A DNA stretch of 64,000 nucleotides, from NCBI GenBank assembly GCA_001544595.2, contig FCOH02000004.1:310001-374000 (forward strand). The letters run 5' to 3'. The first letter of the stretch is position 1; every line of letters begins with the position of its first letter. The position numbers and the translations under genes were made by a program. This DNA is from Caballeronia peredens. GTDB lineage: Bacteria > Pseudomonadota > Gammaproteobacteria > Burkholderiales > Burkholderiaceae. This document shows positions 37,544 through 46,745 of this stretch, piece by piece. The notes under the pieces were generated by a model. It was not told where the DNA came from and did no database searches. It saw nothing but the letters and a program-made list of their open reading frames with translations.

Positions 37544-38930
37544 TCGCTTCGCGCATCAGCGCTTCGATTTCGTCGGCGGCGACCGGCACCTCGCGCGTGA
37601 GCAGCTCGCAGCCGTTCTCCGTGACGACGGCGTCGTCCTCGATACGGATGCCGATGTCCCAGTAGCGCTCGGGCACATCCTCGGCGGCGCGCACATAGAG
37701 ACCCGGCTCGACCGTGAGCGCCATGCCGGGCGCAAGCAGACGCCAGGGACGCGCGCCTTGCTCGTCGAGCGGGCCGTCCGCCTCGCGGTATTCGCCCGCG
37801 TCGTGCACGTCCATGCCAATCCAGTGGCCGGTGCGGTGCATGTAGAAGCGCGCGTACGCGCGTTGCGCGAGCACGTCGTCCACGTTGCCGAACTTGGTTT
37901 TGTCGAGGATGCCGGTGTCGAGCAGACCCTGCGACAACACTTTCAGGGCCGCCTGATGGGGCGCGTCGAAGCTTGCGCCGGCGCGCGTCGCGTCGACGGC
38001 GGCAGCCTGCGCGGCGAGCACGATGTCGTAAAGCTCGCGCTGCGCCGCCGTGAAACGACCGCTCGCGGGAAACGTGCGCGTGATGTCGGACGCGTAGCCG
38101 TCGAGCTCGCACGCGGCGTCGATGAGGATCAGGTCGCCGTCGCGCGCGACAGCGTTGCCCGCCGGATAGTGCAGCACGCAGGCGTTCGCGCCCGCCGCTA
38201 CGATCGAGCCGTACGCCGGAGCCTGCGCGCCGTGGCGGCGAAACGTGTAGAGCAATTCGGCTTCGATTTCGTACTCGCGCATGCCCGGGCGGCAGGCGCG
38301 CATTGCGCGACGGTGCGCTTCCGCCGAAATGGATGCCGCGCGGCGCATGATCGCGATTTCGTGCGGGTCCTTGACGAGGCGCATTTCATCGAGAAGCGGC
38401 AACAGATGCTGCGCGCGCGCGGGCGCGCGTACGCCGCTGCGGTTTTGCGCGCGCACGGCGGCGAGCCAGCCGCGCACTCGCGCATCCAGTTCCGCCGATG
38501 CGCCGAGCGCGTAGTGCAGCGCGGGCTTGTCGGCGATCAGGCGCGGCATTTCGTCGTCGAGCGCGCTGATCGGGAACGCGGCGTCGAAGCCGAACGCGTC
38601 GCGCGCGGCGTCGGGGCCGAAGCGAAAGCCTTCCCACGTTTCGCGTTCGGCGTTCTTCTCGCGGCAGAACAGGATGGCCGCGGGTTCGCCGTCTTTCGCG
38701 CTCGCGTTCAGGACGAGCGTTGCCTCGGGTTCGTCGAAGCCCGTCAGATAGTAAAAGTAGCTGTCGTGCCGGAAAGGGTAGTCCGTGTCGCGATTGCGCA
38801 TGACTTCCGGCGCAGTCGGCAATACGGCGACGCCGCCGCCTTGCTCACGAAGCGCGGCGAGCACGCGCTGGCGGCGCGCGCGATAGACGTCGACGGCGAT
38901 GGGGCGGGCGAGTTCGGTCGGTGAGTTCAT
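37536..38930 (-). CDS. pepP: Xaa-Pro aminopeptidase P
   Basis: A 464-residue metallopeptidase that removes an N-terminal residue before proline. The pita-bread fold ligands are visible: two aspartates in LIDAACELDGYASDITRTF, the histidine in RTGHWIGMDVHD, and glutamates in LTVEPGLYV and GIRIEDD. The N-terminal RDTDYPFRHDSYFYYLTGF block is typical. The ATG at 38930 (MNSPTELAR) is used rather than the longer frame. It overlaps ubiH downstream. Confidence 0.95.
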   Translation of the reverse strand: MNSPTELARPIAVDVYRARRQRVLAALREQGGGVAVLPTAPEVMRNRDTDYPFRHDSYFYYLTGFDEPEATLVLNASAKDGEPAAILFCREKNAERETWEGFRFGPDAARDAFGFDAAFPISALDDEMPRLIADKPALHYALGASAELDARVRGWLAAVRAQNRSGVRAPARAQHLLPLLDEMRLVKDPHEIAIMRRAASISAEAHRRAMRACRPGMREYEIEAELLYTFRRHGAQAPAYGSIVAAGANACVLHYPAGNAVARDGDLILIDAACELDGYASDITRTFPASGRFTAAQRELYDIVLAAQAAAVDATRAGASFDAPHQAALKVLSQGLLDTGILDKTKFGNVDDVLAQRAYARFYMHRTGHWIGMDVHDAGEYREADGPLDEQGARPWRLLAPGMALTVEPGLYVRAAEDVPERYWDIGIRIEDDAVVTENGCELLTREVPVAADEIEALMREAND

Positions 38931-39025
38931 GCGCCGATTGTAGCGCCGGCTCCGCGATGACGGCACTCGGCCATTCGGGCTATGCCGTTCGGCCGAATGG
39001 CGCGCCGCTCACGCGCGCCGTAAAT

Positions 39026-40330
39026 TCATTCTTCGGCAGGACGATTGCGCACGCTGCCCGCGATCAGATCGAAGCGGAACAGCCGGCATTCGAGCGCGCC
39101 GTTGAAGAGCGGCGTTTTCGTCGATTCGCGCAGCCGCAACATGCCCGGCAGCTTGCGGTCGGACGTGAGTACGTACGCGCGCCAGCCGGGAAAGCGCTGC
39201 TTGAGCGCGTTGCCGAAAGACACGAAGAACTCCGTGTCGGCGGGGTCGGGCTGCGCGCGGGCGAACGCGTCGTCGTCTTCGCGGCGGCTGCGCGCCGTGT
39301 CGCGCACTTCGCCGCGCGGACCGCGCCCACGCACTTCGATACGCTCGCCGTACGGCGGATTCGCGATGAGAATGCCGGGCGCGTCGGTCGGCGGCACCAT
39401 GTTGCGGGCGTCGACCTGCTTGAGCGACAGATTGGAGACGCCCGCGCGGTGCAGGTTGGCGCGCGCCTTGTCGAGCATGTCGCCGGAGATGTCGCTGCCG
39501 AAGACGTTGATGTCCGATTGCGACGCGCGTGCGGTGCGACGCTGTTCGGCCGCCGCCGCCTTGAGCTTTTGCCACATGCCCGGATGAAACGGCTTGAGCT
39601 TTTCGAAGCCGAAGCGCCTTTCGCTGCCGGGCGCGATGCCGAGCGCGGATTGCGCCGCTTCGGCGAGGAAGGTGCCGCTGCCGCACATCGGGTCGAAGAG
39701 CGGCGTGCCGGGCGTCCAGCCGGTGAGGCGCAGGATGCCGGCCGCGAGATTTTCGCGCAGCGGCGCCGCGCCCTTGTCGAGCCGCCAGCCGCGCTTGAAG
39801 AGCGGTTCGCCGGAAGTGTCGAGATAGAGCGTGCACTCGTTCACCGTGAGGAACGCGAACACGCGCACGTCGGGCTGGGCGGTGTCGATGCTCGGGCGCG
39901 CGCCCGCCACATCGCGCAGGCGGTCGCAGACGGCGTCCTTCACGCGCAACGTGGTGAATTCGAGGCTTTTCACCGGCGATTTGATCGCGGTGAGATCGAC
40001 GCGCATCGTCTGGCTCGGCGTGAACCATTGCTCCCAGCGCTGGCGATGCGTGAGTTCGTAGATATCGTTTTCGTTGCGGTAGGGGCCTTGCGCGATCTTG
40101 AGCAGCACGCGGCTCGCGATGCGCGAATGAAGGTTCGCCGCCATGCCCGCGACCCAGCCGCCCCGGAAATGCACGCCGCCGGGCACTTGCGCGCCGACGA
40201 TCAGCGATCCGCCACCCGACAGCGGTGCGCTGGCCACATGCAGTTCACCGATCTCCGCGAGCTCGGCGGCAAGCGGTGCTTCGAGACCGCGCGGGCAGGG
40301 GACAAACCAGTCGAAAAGAGGGGAGGACAT
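39026..40330 (-). CDS. THUMP-domain 23S rRNA methyltransferase (RlmL-like)
   Basis: A 434-residue RNA methyltransferase with an N-terminal ferredoxin-like and THUMP region (about 1-165) and a SAM-binding domain. The SAM motif DPMCGSGTFLAEA is near residue 222 and the catalytic NPPYGER near 331. It corresponds to the N-terminal, m2G2445-forming half of E. coli RlmKL and lacks the RlmK half, as is usual outside gamma-proteobacteria. Confidence 0.88.
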   Translation of the reverse strand: MSSPLFDWFVPCPRGLEAPLAAELAEIGELHVASAPLSGGGSLIVGAQVPGGVHFRGGWVAGMAANLHSRIASRVLLKIAQGPYRNENDIYELTHRQRWEQWFTPSQTMRVDLTAIKSPVKSLEFTTLRVKDAVCDRLRDVAGARPSIDTAQPDVRVFAFLTVNECTLYLDTSGEPLFKRGWRLDKGAAPLRENLAAGILRLTGWTPGTPLFDPMCGSGTFLAEAAQSALGIAPGSERRFGFEKLKPFHPGMWQKLKAAAAEQRRTARASQSDINVFGSDISGDMLDKARANLHRAGVSNLSLKQVDARNMVPPTDAPGILIANPPYGERIEVRGRGPRGEVRDTARSRREDDDAFARAQPDPADTEFFVSFGNALKQRFPGWRAYVLTSDRKLPGMLRLRESTKTPLFNGALECRLFRFDLIAGSVRNRPAEE

Positions 40331-40693
40331 GAGCTGCTTTTTGGACGTTCAAAGACGGTATTGTACGCGGCAGCGTTGGAACGCCGCGTCCGTCGAAAGA
40401 GCTGGCGGGAAGGACGCCTTTTCGCTCCTTCGAACCCGCCTCACGTGTACGCGGGCCGATTCTCGACGTCGAGCTCAAAAATAGACGGTCAAATGGTTGA
40501 TGATTTGTGAAATTACGTCGATGAGCGTATTCATCAGTTATCCGAAACGAGTTGAGGCTGACGAGCCAGAAGACCGGATCATAGCATCGTCGCACGCGGA
40601 TTCACGTCGACCGGTCGGTGCGCACGATTCAAAGCCGCCGCGAGCGCCCGGATGTTGCGCTCGCGACGGCCGACGGTGTTCACGACGCCTGCG
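40331..40693. other. Intergenic region between the RlmL-like gene and pntB
   Basis: These 363 bases contain the promoter side of the methyltransferase gene and the end of the pnt operon. Short frames on both strands have no protein-like features. I see no clear terminator for pntB, no RNA gene and no repeat. Confidence 0.45.
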
Positions 40694-42136
40694 TCACTCC
40701 ACCGCCTTCATCATCTCCTCCACCACCTTCTTGGCGTCGCCGAACACCATCATCGTCTTGTCCATATAGAACAGTTCGTTGTCGAGCCCGGCATAGCCCG
40801 CCGCCATCGAGCGCTTGTTCACGATGATCGTGCGCGCCTTGTACGCTTCGAGAATTGGCATGCCGGCGATCGGCGATTTCGGATCGGTTTTGGCCGCCGG
40901 ATTCACCACGTCGTTGGCGCCGAGCACGAGCACGACATCCGTCTGGCCGAACTCGCTGTTGATCTCGTCCATCTCCTGCACCATCTCGTACGGCACTTCG
41001 GCTTCGGCCAGCAGCACGTTCATGTGCCCAGGCATTCGCCCCGCGACCGGATGAATCGCGTACCGCACGTCGATGCCCTTCTCGACGAGCTTGTCCGTCA
41101 GCTCCTTCAACGCGTGCTGCGCGCGCGCGACGGCCAGACCGTAACCCGGCACGATCACCACGCTTTCCGCATTGCCGAGCATGAACGCGGCGTCGTCGGC
41201 GGAACCGGATTTGACAGGGCGCTGCTCCGTCGAGCCGCCTGCGACCGCACCGCCCGCCTCGCCGCCGAAGCCGCCGAGAATCACGTTGAAGAACGAGCGG
41301 TTCATCGCCTTGCACATGATGTACGACAGAATCGCGCCCGACGAGCCGACCAACGAACCCGCGATGATCAGCATCGGATTGTTCAGCGAGAAGCCGATTC
41401 CCGCCGCCGCCCAGCCCGAGTACGAGTTGAGCATCGACACGACCACGGGCATGTCCGCGCCGCCGATCGGAATGATGATCAGCACGCCCAGCGCGAATGC
41501 GATCAGCGTCATGATGATGAACGGCAGCCACGACTCGGTGAGCATGAAGATCACGCCGAAGCCGACCATCGCGACGGCGAGCAGCAGGTTGATCAGATGC
41601 TGTCCCGAATACGTGACCGGCGCGCCCTGAAACAGCCGGAACTTGTACTTGCCCGAGAGCTTGCCGAACGCGATGACCGAGCCCGAGAACGTGATCGCGC
41701 CGACGAACGTGCCGATGAACAACTCGACGCGGTTGCCGTACGGAATCGGCTCGCCGGGCGCCGCGAGGCCGAACGCGGACGGTTCGGCCACGACGCCGTA
41801 CGCGATGCACACCGCCGCGAGACCGATCAGCGAGTGCATCGCCGCGACGAGTTCGGGCATCTTCGTCATCTCGACTTTCGCCGCGATATACGCGCCCGCC
41901 GCCCCGCCGATGATCAGCGCCGCGAACAGCAGCGACAATCCGAGCGCGAGATTGGAGCCGAGATAGGCCGCCTGCTTCGTGATCAACGCGAGCGTCGTGA
42001 GAATGGCGATCGCCATGCCGGCCATGCCGAACGTATTGCCGATGCGCGCCGTCTTCGGATTGGACAAGCCTTTGAGCGCCTGGATGAAACACACCGAGGC
42101 GACGAGATACAGGAGAGTGACGACATTCAGGCTCAT
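40694..42136 (-). CDS. pntB: NAD(P) transhydrogenase subunit beta
   Basis: A 480-residue membrane subunit. It has about nine membrane segments in the first 300 residues and a C-terminal NADP-binding domain III with VPGYGLAVARAQHAL and the conserved GANDVVNPAA. Together with PntAA and PntAB it couples proton entry to NADPH formation from NADH. The start ATG at 42136 overlaps the stop of pntAB by one base; the longer frame into pntAB is rejected. Confidence 0.96.
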   Translation of the reverse strand: MSLNVVTLLYLVASVCFIQALKGLSNPKTARIGNTFGMAGMAIAILTTLALITKQAAYLGSNLALGLSLLFAALIIGGAAGAYIAAKVEMTKMPELVAAMHSLIGLAAVCIAYGVVAEPSAFGLAAPGEPIPYGNRVELFIGTFVGAITFSGSVIAFGKLSGKYKFRLFQGAPVTYSGQHLINLLLAVAMVGFGVIFMLTESWLPFIIMTLIAFALGVLIIIPIGGADMPVVVSMLNSYSGWAAAGIGFSLNNPMLIIAGSLVGSSGAILSYIMCKAMNRSFFNVILGGFGGEAGGAVAGGSTEQRPVKSGSADDAAFMLGNAESVVIVPGYGLAVARAQHALKELTDKLVEKGIDVRYAIHPVAGRMPGHMNVLLAEAEVPYEMVQEMDEINSEFGQTDVVLVLGANDVVNPAAKTDPKSPIAGMPILEAYKARTIIVNKRSMAAGYAGLDNELFYMDKTMMVFGDAKKVVEEMMKAVE

Positions 42137-42456
42137 TACGCACCCTCCTTGGCCGGCAGCTTCCTGGGCTCTTTCTTCTTGAACATCTCGAGCATTCGCC
42201 GTGTCACGAGAAAGCCGCCGAACACGTTCACCGCCGCGAGCAGCACGGCGAGCGTGCCGAAGAACTTGCCCGCCGCGCCGACCGTCAGGCCGACCGCGAG
42301 CATCGCGCCGACGATCACGATCGCCGAGATCGCGTTGGTCACGGCCATCAGCGGCGTGTGCAGCGCGGGCGTGACATTCCACACGACGTGATAGCCGACA
42401 TAGATGGCCAGCACGAAGATGATGAGATTGATCACCGTGTGATTGATGACGTCCAT
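42136..42456 (-). CDS. pntAB: NAD(P) transhydrogenase subunit alpha part 2
   Basis: A 106-residue membrane protein with three or four helices, corresponding to the C-terminal membrane part of the E. coli alpha subunit. The [19 protein letters not shown] motif in the middle is diagnostic. It lies between pntAA and pntB. The three-gene arrangement is that of Rhodospirillum and beta-proteobacteria. Confidence 0.95.
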   Translation of the reverse strand: MDVINHTVINLIIFVLAIYVGYHVVWNVTPALHTPLMAVTNAISAIVIVGAMLAVGLTVGAAGKFFGTLAVLLAAVNVFGGFLVTRRMLEMFKKKEPRKLPAKEGA

Positions 42457-42469
42457 GTTCCTCTCCGTA

Positions 42470-43615
42470 TCAGGCTGCGGCGCGCGCGAGCTGGCCGTCG
42501 CGGCACTGCAGTGTGGCCGCGACGATGTCGTCCGCGAGATCGATGTTGAGCGTGCCTTCCTTCGTCAGAATGAGCTTGAGGAAGTCGAGCAGATTGCGGG
42601 CGTAGAGCGCGGAAGCATCGGCGCCGACCATCGAGGCGAGATTCGTGTGCCCGACGATATGCACGCCGTGCTTCATCACCACCTGGTCCACTTCGGTGAG
42701 CGGGCAGTTGCCGCCGCGCTTGCCTTCGAACTCGGGGCCGCGTCCGGCGGCGAGATCGATGATCACGGAGCCCGGTTTCATGTGCTTGACCGTTTCGACG
42801 GAAATCAGCGTCGGCGCGGGTCGACCGGGAATCAGCGCGGTCGAGATGACGATGTCCGCTGCCTTGGCACGCTCGTGCACTTGCGCCGATTGCCGCGCGA
42901 GCCAGCTCGGCGGCATCGGGCGCGCATAGCCGCCGACGCCGACCGCGGCTTCGCGCTCTTCGTCGGTTTCGAAAGGCACGTCGACGAACTTCGCGCCGAG
43001 CGATTCGATCTGCTCCTTGACGGCCGGCCGCACATCCGACGCTTCGACCACGGCGCCGAGACGCTTGGCCGTGGCAATCGCCTGCAGGCCCGCGACGCCC
43101 GCGCCGAGCACGAGCACGCGCGCCGCTTTCACGGTGCCGGCGGCGGTCATCAGCATCGGCATGAAGCGCTGGTAATACTGGCACGCCATCAGCACGGCCT
43201 TGTACCCGGCGATGTTCGCCTGCGACGACAGCACGTCGAGGCTCTGCGCGCGCGTCGTGCGCGGCGCGGCTTCGAGCGCGAACGCGGTGACGCCCGCCGC
43301 GGCGAGCCGCGCGGTGTTCTCGGTGTTGAAGGGATCGAGCATGCCGATGAGCACGGTGCCCGGTTTCATGATCGCGAGCTCGTCGGCGGAAGGCGATTGC
43401 ACCTTGAGGACGATTTCGGCGGAAAAGGCGGTCGCGGCATCGACGAGATCGGCGCCCGCTTGCGCGAAGGCATCGTCGATATAACTTGCCGGCAAGCCCG
43501 CACCGCTCTGCACCGAGACGCGGTGTCCCTGCGTGACGAGCTTCTTGACCGTTTCGGGCGTAGCGGCGACTCGCGCCTCGTTCGCCCGCGTTTCAGCAGG
43601 CACTCCGATGTGCAT
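42470..43615 (-). CDS. pntAA: NAD(P) transhydrogenase subunit alpha part 1
   Basis: A 381-residue soluble NAD(H)-binding subunit of the alanine-dehydrogenase fold. It begins [23 protein letters not shown], has the Rossmann motif [22 protein letters not shown] near 170-190 and the ring of residues in [12 protein letters not shown]. It is the first gene of pntAA-pntAB-pntB. Confidence 0.96.
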   Translation of the reverse strand: MHIGVPAETRANEARVAATPETVKKLVTQGHRVSVQSGAGLPASYIDDAFAQAGADLVDAATAFSAEIVLKVQSPSADELAIMKPGTVLIGMLDPFNTENTARLAAAGVTAFALEAAPRTTRAQSLDVLSSQANIAGYKAVLMACQYYQRFMPMLMTAAGTVKAARVLVLGAGVAGLQAIATAKRLGAVVEASDVRPAVKEQIESLGAKFVDVPFETDEEREAAVGVGGYARPMPPSWLARQSAQVHERAKAADIVISTALIPGRPAPTLISVETVKHMKPGSVIIDLAAGRGPEFEGKRGGNCPLTEVDQVVMKHGVHIVGHTNLASMVGADASALYARNLLDFLKLILTKEGTLNIDLADDIVAATLQCRDGQLARAAA

Positions 43616-43825
43616 CTTTGAATCCTCCTGTCTTTGTTGCTTCCTGCGCCCGGGACCGGACTTAGGAACGCTTAAGGCTGAGTTTTATTTCAAATGCTGG
43701 AACCGACGGCTATCGCCACTGTAACCGAAGAACGCGCGCGCAAATATCCGATCCGGCACTTGTTCCGGATTCCGGTCATCCGCGCTTACCCTTACGCGCG
43801 ACGGGCGGGAAAGCCCCGGCGACGG

Positions 43826-43831
43826 TAAAAT
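43826..43831 (+). promoter_or_regulatory. -10-like box immediately before the Nudix gene
   Basis: TAAAAT at 43826-43831 ends only eight bases before the ATG at 43840. A start of transcription six or seven bases downstream would give an almost leaderless message, and indeed no ribosome site is visible. No good -35 box is seen. Confidence 0.4.
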
Positions 43832-43839
43832 ATCCAACC

Positions 43840-44322
43840 ATGAAATCAGACACTTGGGCCCCCCACGTTACGGTGGCGGCGATCATCGAGCGCGACGGGC
43901 GCTTTCTCGTCATCGAGGAGCACACGTCGGCGGGACTCAGAATCAACCAACCGGCCGGTCATCTGGAAGCGGGCGAGACGCTCGCCGAAGCGGTGATCCG
44001 CGAGACGTTCGAGGAAACGGCGCATCGCTTCGAGCCCGAGGCGCTCGTCGGCGCGTATATGACGCACTTCGCGCGGCCGGGCGGCGATGTCACGTATTTG
44101 CGCTTCACGTTCTGCGGCAAGTCCGCCGGTGAAGAGATCGGGCGTACGCTCGACGAAGGCATCGTGCGCACGATGTGGCTCACCGCCGACGAATTGCGCG
44201 CGTCGGCCGGGCGGCACCGGACGCCGCTCGTGATGAAGTGTGTCGACGATTACCTGTCCGGGCGGCGCGTGCCGCTCGATTTCATTCATACGCATTCGGT
44301 CGCGCCGGTGGTGCGGGCCTGA
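43840..44322 (+). CDS. Nudix hydrolase (NudJ-like)
   Basis: A 160-residue Nudix protein that should hydrolyse a nucleoside diphosphate derivative. The Nudix box at about residues 45-68 reads [20 protein letters not shown] and then TA, so the metal-binding REx2EE core is intact but the usual glycine after it is alanine. The set of a Nudix gene directly before mnmA matches NudJ (thiamine pyrophosphate and nucleotide phosphatase) in E. coli. The start is the only ATG that keeps the conserved beta-strand and lies right behind a -10 box. Confidence 0.88.
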   Translation: MKSDTWAPHVTVAAIIERDGRFLVIEEHTSAGLRINQPAGHLEAGETLAEAVIRETFEETAHRFEPEALVGAYMTHFARPGGDVTYLRFTFCGKSAGEEIGRTLDEGIVRTMWLTADELRASAGRHRTPLVMKCVDDYLSGRRVPLDFIHTHSVAPVVRA

Positions 44323-44425
44323 GGGCCCGCGTCGTAGCCCGCTTCCGGGCCGCTTTCGGGCGGCCGATTTCCCGCATCGCGCCGGCGCCGTGCGGGAGCA
44401 ACGCGGTATCCCGCGCGGTATTTCT

Positions 44426-45562
44426 ATGAGCAAGCGAAGAGTGGTGGTGGGCATGTCGGGCGGCGTCGATTCGTCGGTCACGGCGTGGCTCCTGAAGGAA
44501 CAAGGCTATGACGTCGTCGGCCTGTTCATGAAGAACTGGGAAGACGACGACGACGGCGAATATTGCTCGACCCGGCAGGACTGGATCGACGTGGTGTCGG
44601 TCGCGGACCTGCTCGGCATCGACGTCGAGGCGGTCAACTTCGCCGCCGAATACAAGGACCGCGTGTTCGCGGAGTTCCTGCGCGAGTACTCGGCGGGACG
44701 CACGCCCAATCCCGATGTGCTGTGCAACGCCGAGATCAAGTTCAAGGCGTTCCTCGATCACGCGATGTCGCTCGGCGCGGAAACCATCGCGACGGGCCAT
44801 TACGCGCGCGTGCGCGAGCACGACGGACTGTTTCAGTTGCTCAAGGCAACGGATTCGACCAAGGACCAGTCGTACTTTTTGCATCGGCTGAATCAGGCGC
44901 AATTGTCGAAAACGCTGTTCCCGCTCGGCGAGATCCCGAAGACGAAGGTGCGCGAAATCGCGTCGCAGATCGGACTGCCGAATGCGAAGAAGAAGGATTC
45001 GACCGGTATCTGCTTCATCGGCGAACGGCCGTTCCGCGAGTTCCTCAACCGCTATTTGCCGACGAAGCCCGGCCCGATGAAGACGGCCGAAGGCAAGACG
45101 GTCGGCGAACATATCGGGCTCGCGTTCTACACGTTCGGACAGCGCAAGGGCATCGGCATCGGCGGCGCGAAGGACGGCAGCGGCGAGCCGTGGTTCGTCG
45201 CGGGCAAGGACATGGCGAGCAACACGCTGTATGTCGTGCAGGGGCACGATCATCCGTGGCTGCTGTCGGAGTCTCTGGTTGCGGGCAACACGAGCTGGGT
45301 CGCGGGCGCGGCGCCGGAAGAGGGCGCCGCGTGCGGTGCCAAGACGCGCTACCGCCAGCAGGACGCGGCGTGCCGCTTCGCGCGCGAGGCCGACGGACGC
45401 TTCGCGCTTCATTTCGACGACGCCCAATGGGCTGTCACGCCGGGGCAATCGGCCGTGCTGTATCAGGGCGACGTGTGCCTGGGCGGCGGCATCATCGAAC
45501 AGGCGATGGTCGGGCAGGAGACATCGCAAGCTGCCGCAACGGCGCTCTCGGTCGCGCGCTGA
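44426..45562 (+). CDS. mnmA: tRNA-specific 2-thiouridylase MnmA
   Basis: A 378-residue enzyme that puts sulfur on U34 of Lys, Glu and Gln tRNAs. The PP-loop [11 protein letters not shown] lies at residues 8-18, the nucleophilic cysteine in [12 protein letters not shown] near 100, and the second cysteine in [10 protein letters not shown] near 197. The ATG at 44426 is chosen because the longer frame overlaps the Nudix gene. A terminator follows closely. Confidence 0.96.
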   Translation: MSKRRVVVGMSGGVDSSVTAWLLKEQGYDVVGLFMKNWEDDDDGEYCSTRQDWIDVVSVADLLGIDVEAVNFAAEYKDRVFAEFLREYSAGRTPNPDVLCNAEIKFKAFLDHAMSLGAETIATGHYARVREHDGLFQLLKATDSTKDQSYFLHRLNQAQLSKTLFPLGEIPKTKVREIASQIGLPNAKKKDSTGICFIGERPFREFLNRYLPTKPGPMKTAEGKTVGEHIGLAFYTFGQRKGIGIGGAKDGSGEPWFVAGKDMASNTLYVVQGHDHPWLLSESLVAGNTSWVAGAAPEEGAACGAKTRYRQQDAACRFAREADGRFALHFDDAQWAVTPGQSAVLYQGDVCLGGGIIEQAMVGQETSQAAATALSVAR

Positions 45563-45572
45563 GCTTTCGCGC

Positions 45573-45600
45573 AAACCCTGGCTGCGGCCAGGGTTTTTTT
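45573..45600 (+). terminator. Rho-independent terminator of mnmA
   Basis: AAACCCTGGC (45573-45582) and GCCAGGGTTT (45587-45596) form a 10-bp stem with a TGCG loop and run into seven T. Confidence 0.93.
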
Positions 45601-45658
45601 GCGCCCATCGTCGGCGTTTTTCCTATCGGTCCGATAAAAACTTTTTTGATACAAGTGC

Positions 45659-45687
45659 TTGACCGTCTATCTAGTGATAGATAAATT
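45659..45687 (+). promoter_or_regulatory. Promoter of the TetR gene with a palindromic operator inside
   Basis: TTGACC (45659-45664) and TAAATT (45682-45687) are 17 bases apart. The spacer contains TCTATC-TAGT-GATAGA at 45666-45681, a perfect inverted repeat that fills the spacer almost exactly. A repressor bound here would block RNA polymerase, so autoregulation by the TetR product is likely. Confidence 0.75.
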
Positions 45688-45718
45688 ACGCCTCATTGAA
45701 CGCAGGGGCATTTCGGAA

Positions 45719-46276
45719 ATGGACAAGAACACTGTGCGGGAGGCGCTTCTGGACCATGCGCAGTCGCTTTTGATGACGCGCGGCTACAACGGATTCAGCT
45801 ATCGCGACTTGTCCGAATTGGTCGGAGTGAAGACGTCCAGCATTCACTATTACTTTCCGACCAAGGAAGATCTCGCCCTCGAAGCGGTGAATGCCTACAG
45901 CGCGGACGTCATGTCGTCGATCTATGCCATCGACAGTTCGGCCTCGGCGGACAAGAAACTCGATCGCTATACGAAGCTGTTCGCGCGGATCATCGGCGGC
46001 GGAAATCAGATCTGCCTGTGCGGCATGCTGGCGTCGGACATCGAATCGTTGCCGGAGAAGGTGCGCCACGCCGTGCAATCGTTCTTCAAAGCCAACGAGA
46101 ACTGGCTGGCGAAAGTGCTGGCCGAAGGCGAAGCGCAGGACACGCTCGACGCCGGCGGAAAACCCGAAGCCGCTGCGCGCGTGCTGTACGCCGCATTTCA
46201 GGGCAGTTTGCTGGCATGCCGCCTGTTTCAGACGAGAACGCGGCTGGAAGAAGTGGCGAATACCGTGCGGCGGTAG
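45719..46276 (+). CDS. TetR/AcrR family transcriptional regulator
   Basis: A 185-residue TetR repressor. The N-terminal helix-turn-helix covers about residues 10-55 (GYNGFSYRDLSELVGVKTSSIHYYFPTKEDL), which is strongly conserved; the ligand domain follows and ends with FQGSLLACRLFQTRTRLEEV. The ATG at 45719 is preferred over a TTG inside the promoter and has AGGGG ten bases before it. A palindrome inside its promoter suggests autorepression. No obvious target gene is adjacent; the neighbouring GST gene is on the other strand. The ligand is unknown; the general type resembles NemR-like regulators. Confidence 0.9.
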   Translation: MDKNTVREALLDHAQSLLMTRGYNGFSYRDLSELVGVKTSSIHYYFPTKEDLALEAVNAYSADVMSSIYAIDSSASADKKLDRYTKLFARIIGGGNQICLCGMLASDIESLPEKVRHAVQSFFKANENWLAKVLAEGEAQDTLDAGGKPEAAARVLYAAFQGSLLACRLFQTRTRLEEVANTVRR

Positions 46277-46327
46277 ATAACCCTGTGGATAACCATGTGA
46301 AAAACCGCTGAAGAGGCATTGAGTAAC

Positions 46328-46345
46328 CTATCTTTAAGTAGATAG
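46328..46345. promoter_or_regulatory. Second TetR-type palindrome
   Basis: CTATCT (46328-46333) and AGATAG (46340-46345) form an inverted repeat with a 6-base spacer. The half-site is the same as in the TetR promoter. A weak -35-like TTGAGT (46319-46324) precedes it. Confidence 0.5.
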
Positions 46346-46472
46346 ATTTTGGCGGATTAATACAGCTTTTTCGTCCGACCACGTGTTTCTGCGTTTGATA
46401 TGGCCAAAGCCATACGGCGACAAGCTCGAATGACGACAAGTCCGGTTTTACGAAGTCCGATCATATCGAATT

Positions 46473-46490
46473 ATCTATCTATTGATAGAT
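46473..46490. promoter_or_regulatory. Third TetR-type palindrome
   Basis: ATCTATC (46473-46479) and GATAGAT (46484-46490) form a perfect 7-bp inverted repeat with a 4-base spacer, the same geometry as the operator in the TetR promoter. It is a stronger site than the one at the gene's own promoter. Confidence 0.6.
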
Positions 46491-46745
46491 TGAGCAAAAT
46501 ATCGATTTAGCCGTGTGTTTCATCGTTTCACGCGCGCTTAGATATGTCGCATGATTCAAGTCGATCAATCGGGAGGGAGCGGGCGTGCTGGTCGCGTCGG
46601 TGCGTCGCGACGGCGATTCGCGACTTCGCGATGCCCCTCGCGCCGGCCATCGCGCAGGCGAACGCGACGCTCGAAGCCGCGTTGCAGAAGTACACGCAGG
46701 AAAAGCGACATTCCCGCCGCGCGCGGGAACGCCTTCGTGTGCCGG

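Larger units (their letters stand above)
46277..46745. other. Intergenic region with operator-like palindromes and no intact gene
   Basis: These 469 bases separate the TetR and GST genes, which converge. The left 220 bases are AT-rich and carry two TetR-type palindromes. The right part (from about 46540) is GC-rich and has only short frames, one of which has a protein-like piece (MPLAPAIAQANATLEAALQK at about 46631) that stops being plausible after 30 residues. It may be the remnant of a lost target gene. Confidence 0.45.

Noticed and set aside
40694..42382. A longer PntB beginning inside pntAB
   Set aside because: The extra N-terminus is a shadow of pntAB; the conserved PntB start ([14 protein letters not shown]) is at 42136.
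46086..46439. A minus-strand frame starting just after the third palindrome
   Set aside because: Most of it is antisense to the TetR gene; the 5' part has no homology-like pattern and no good ribosome site.
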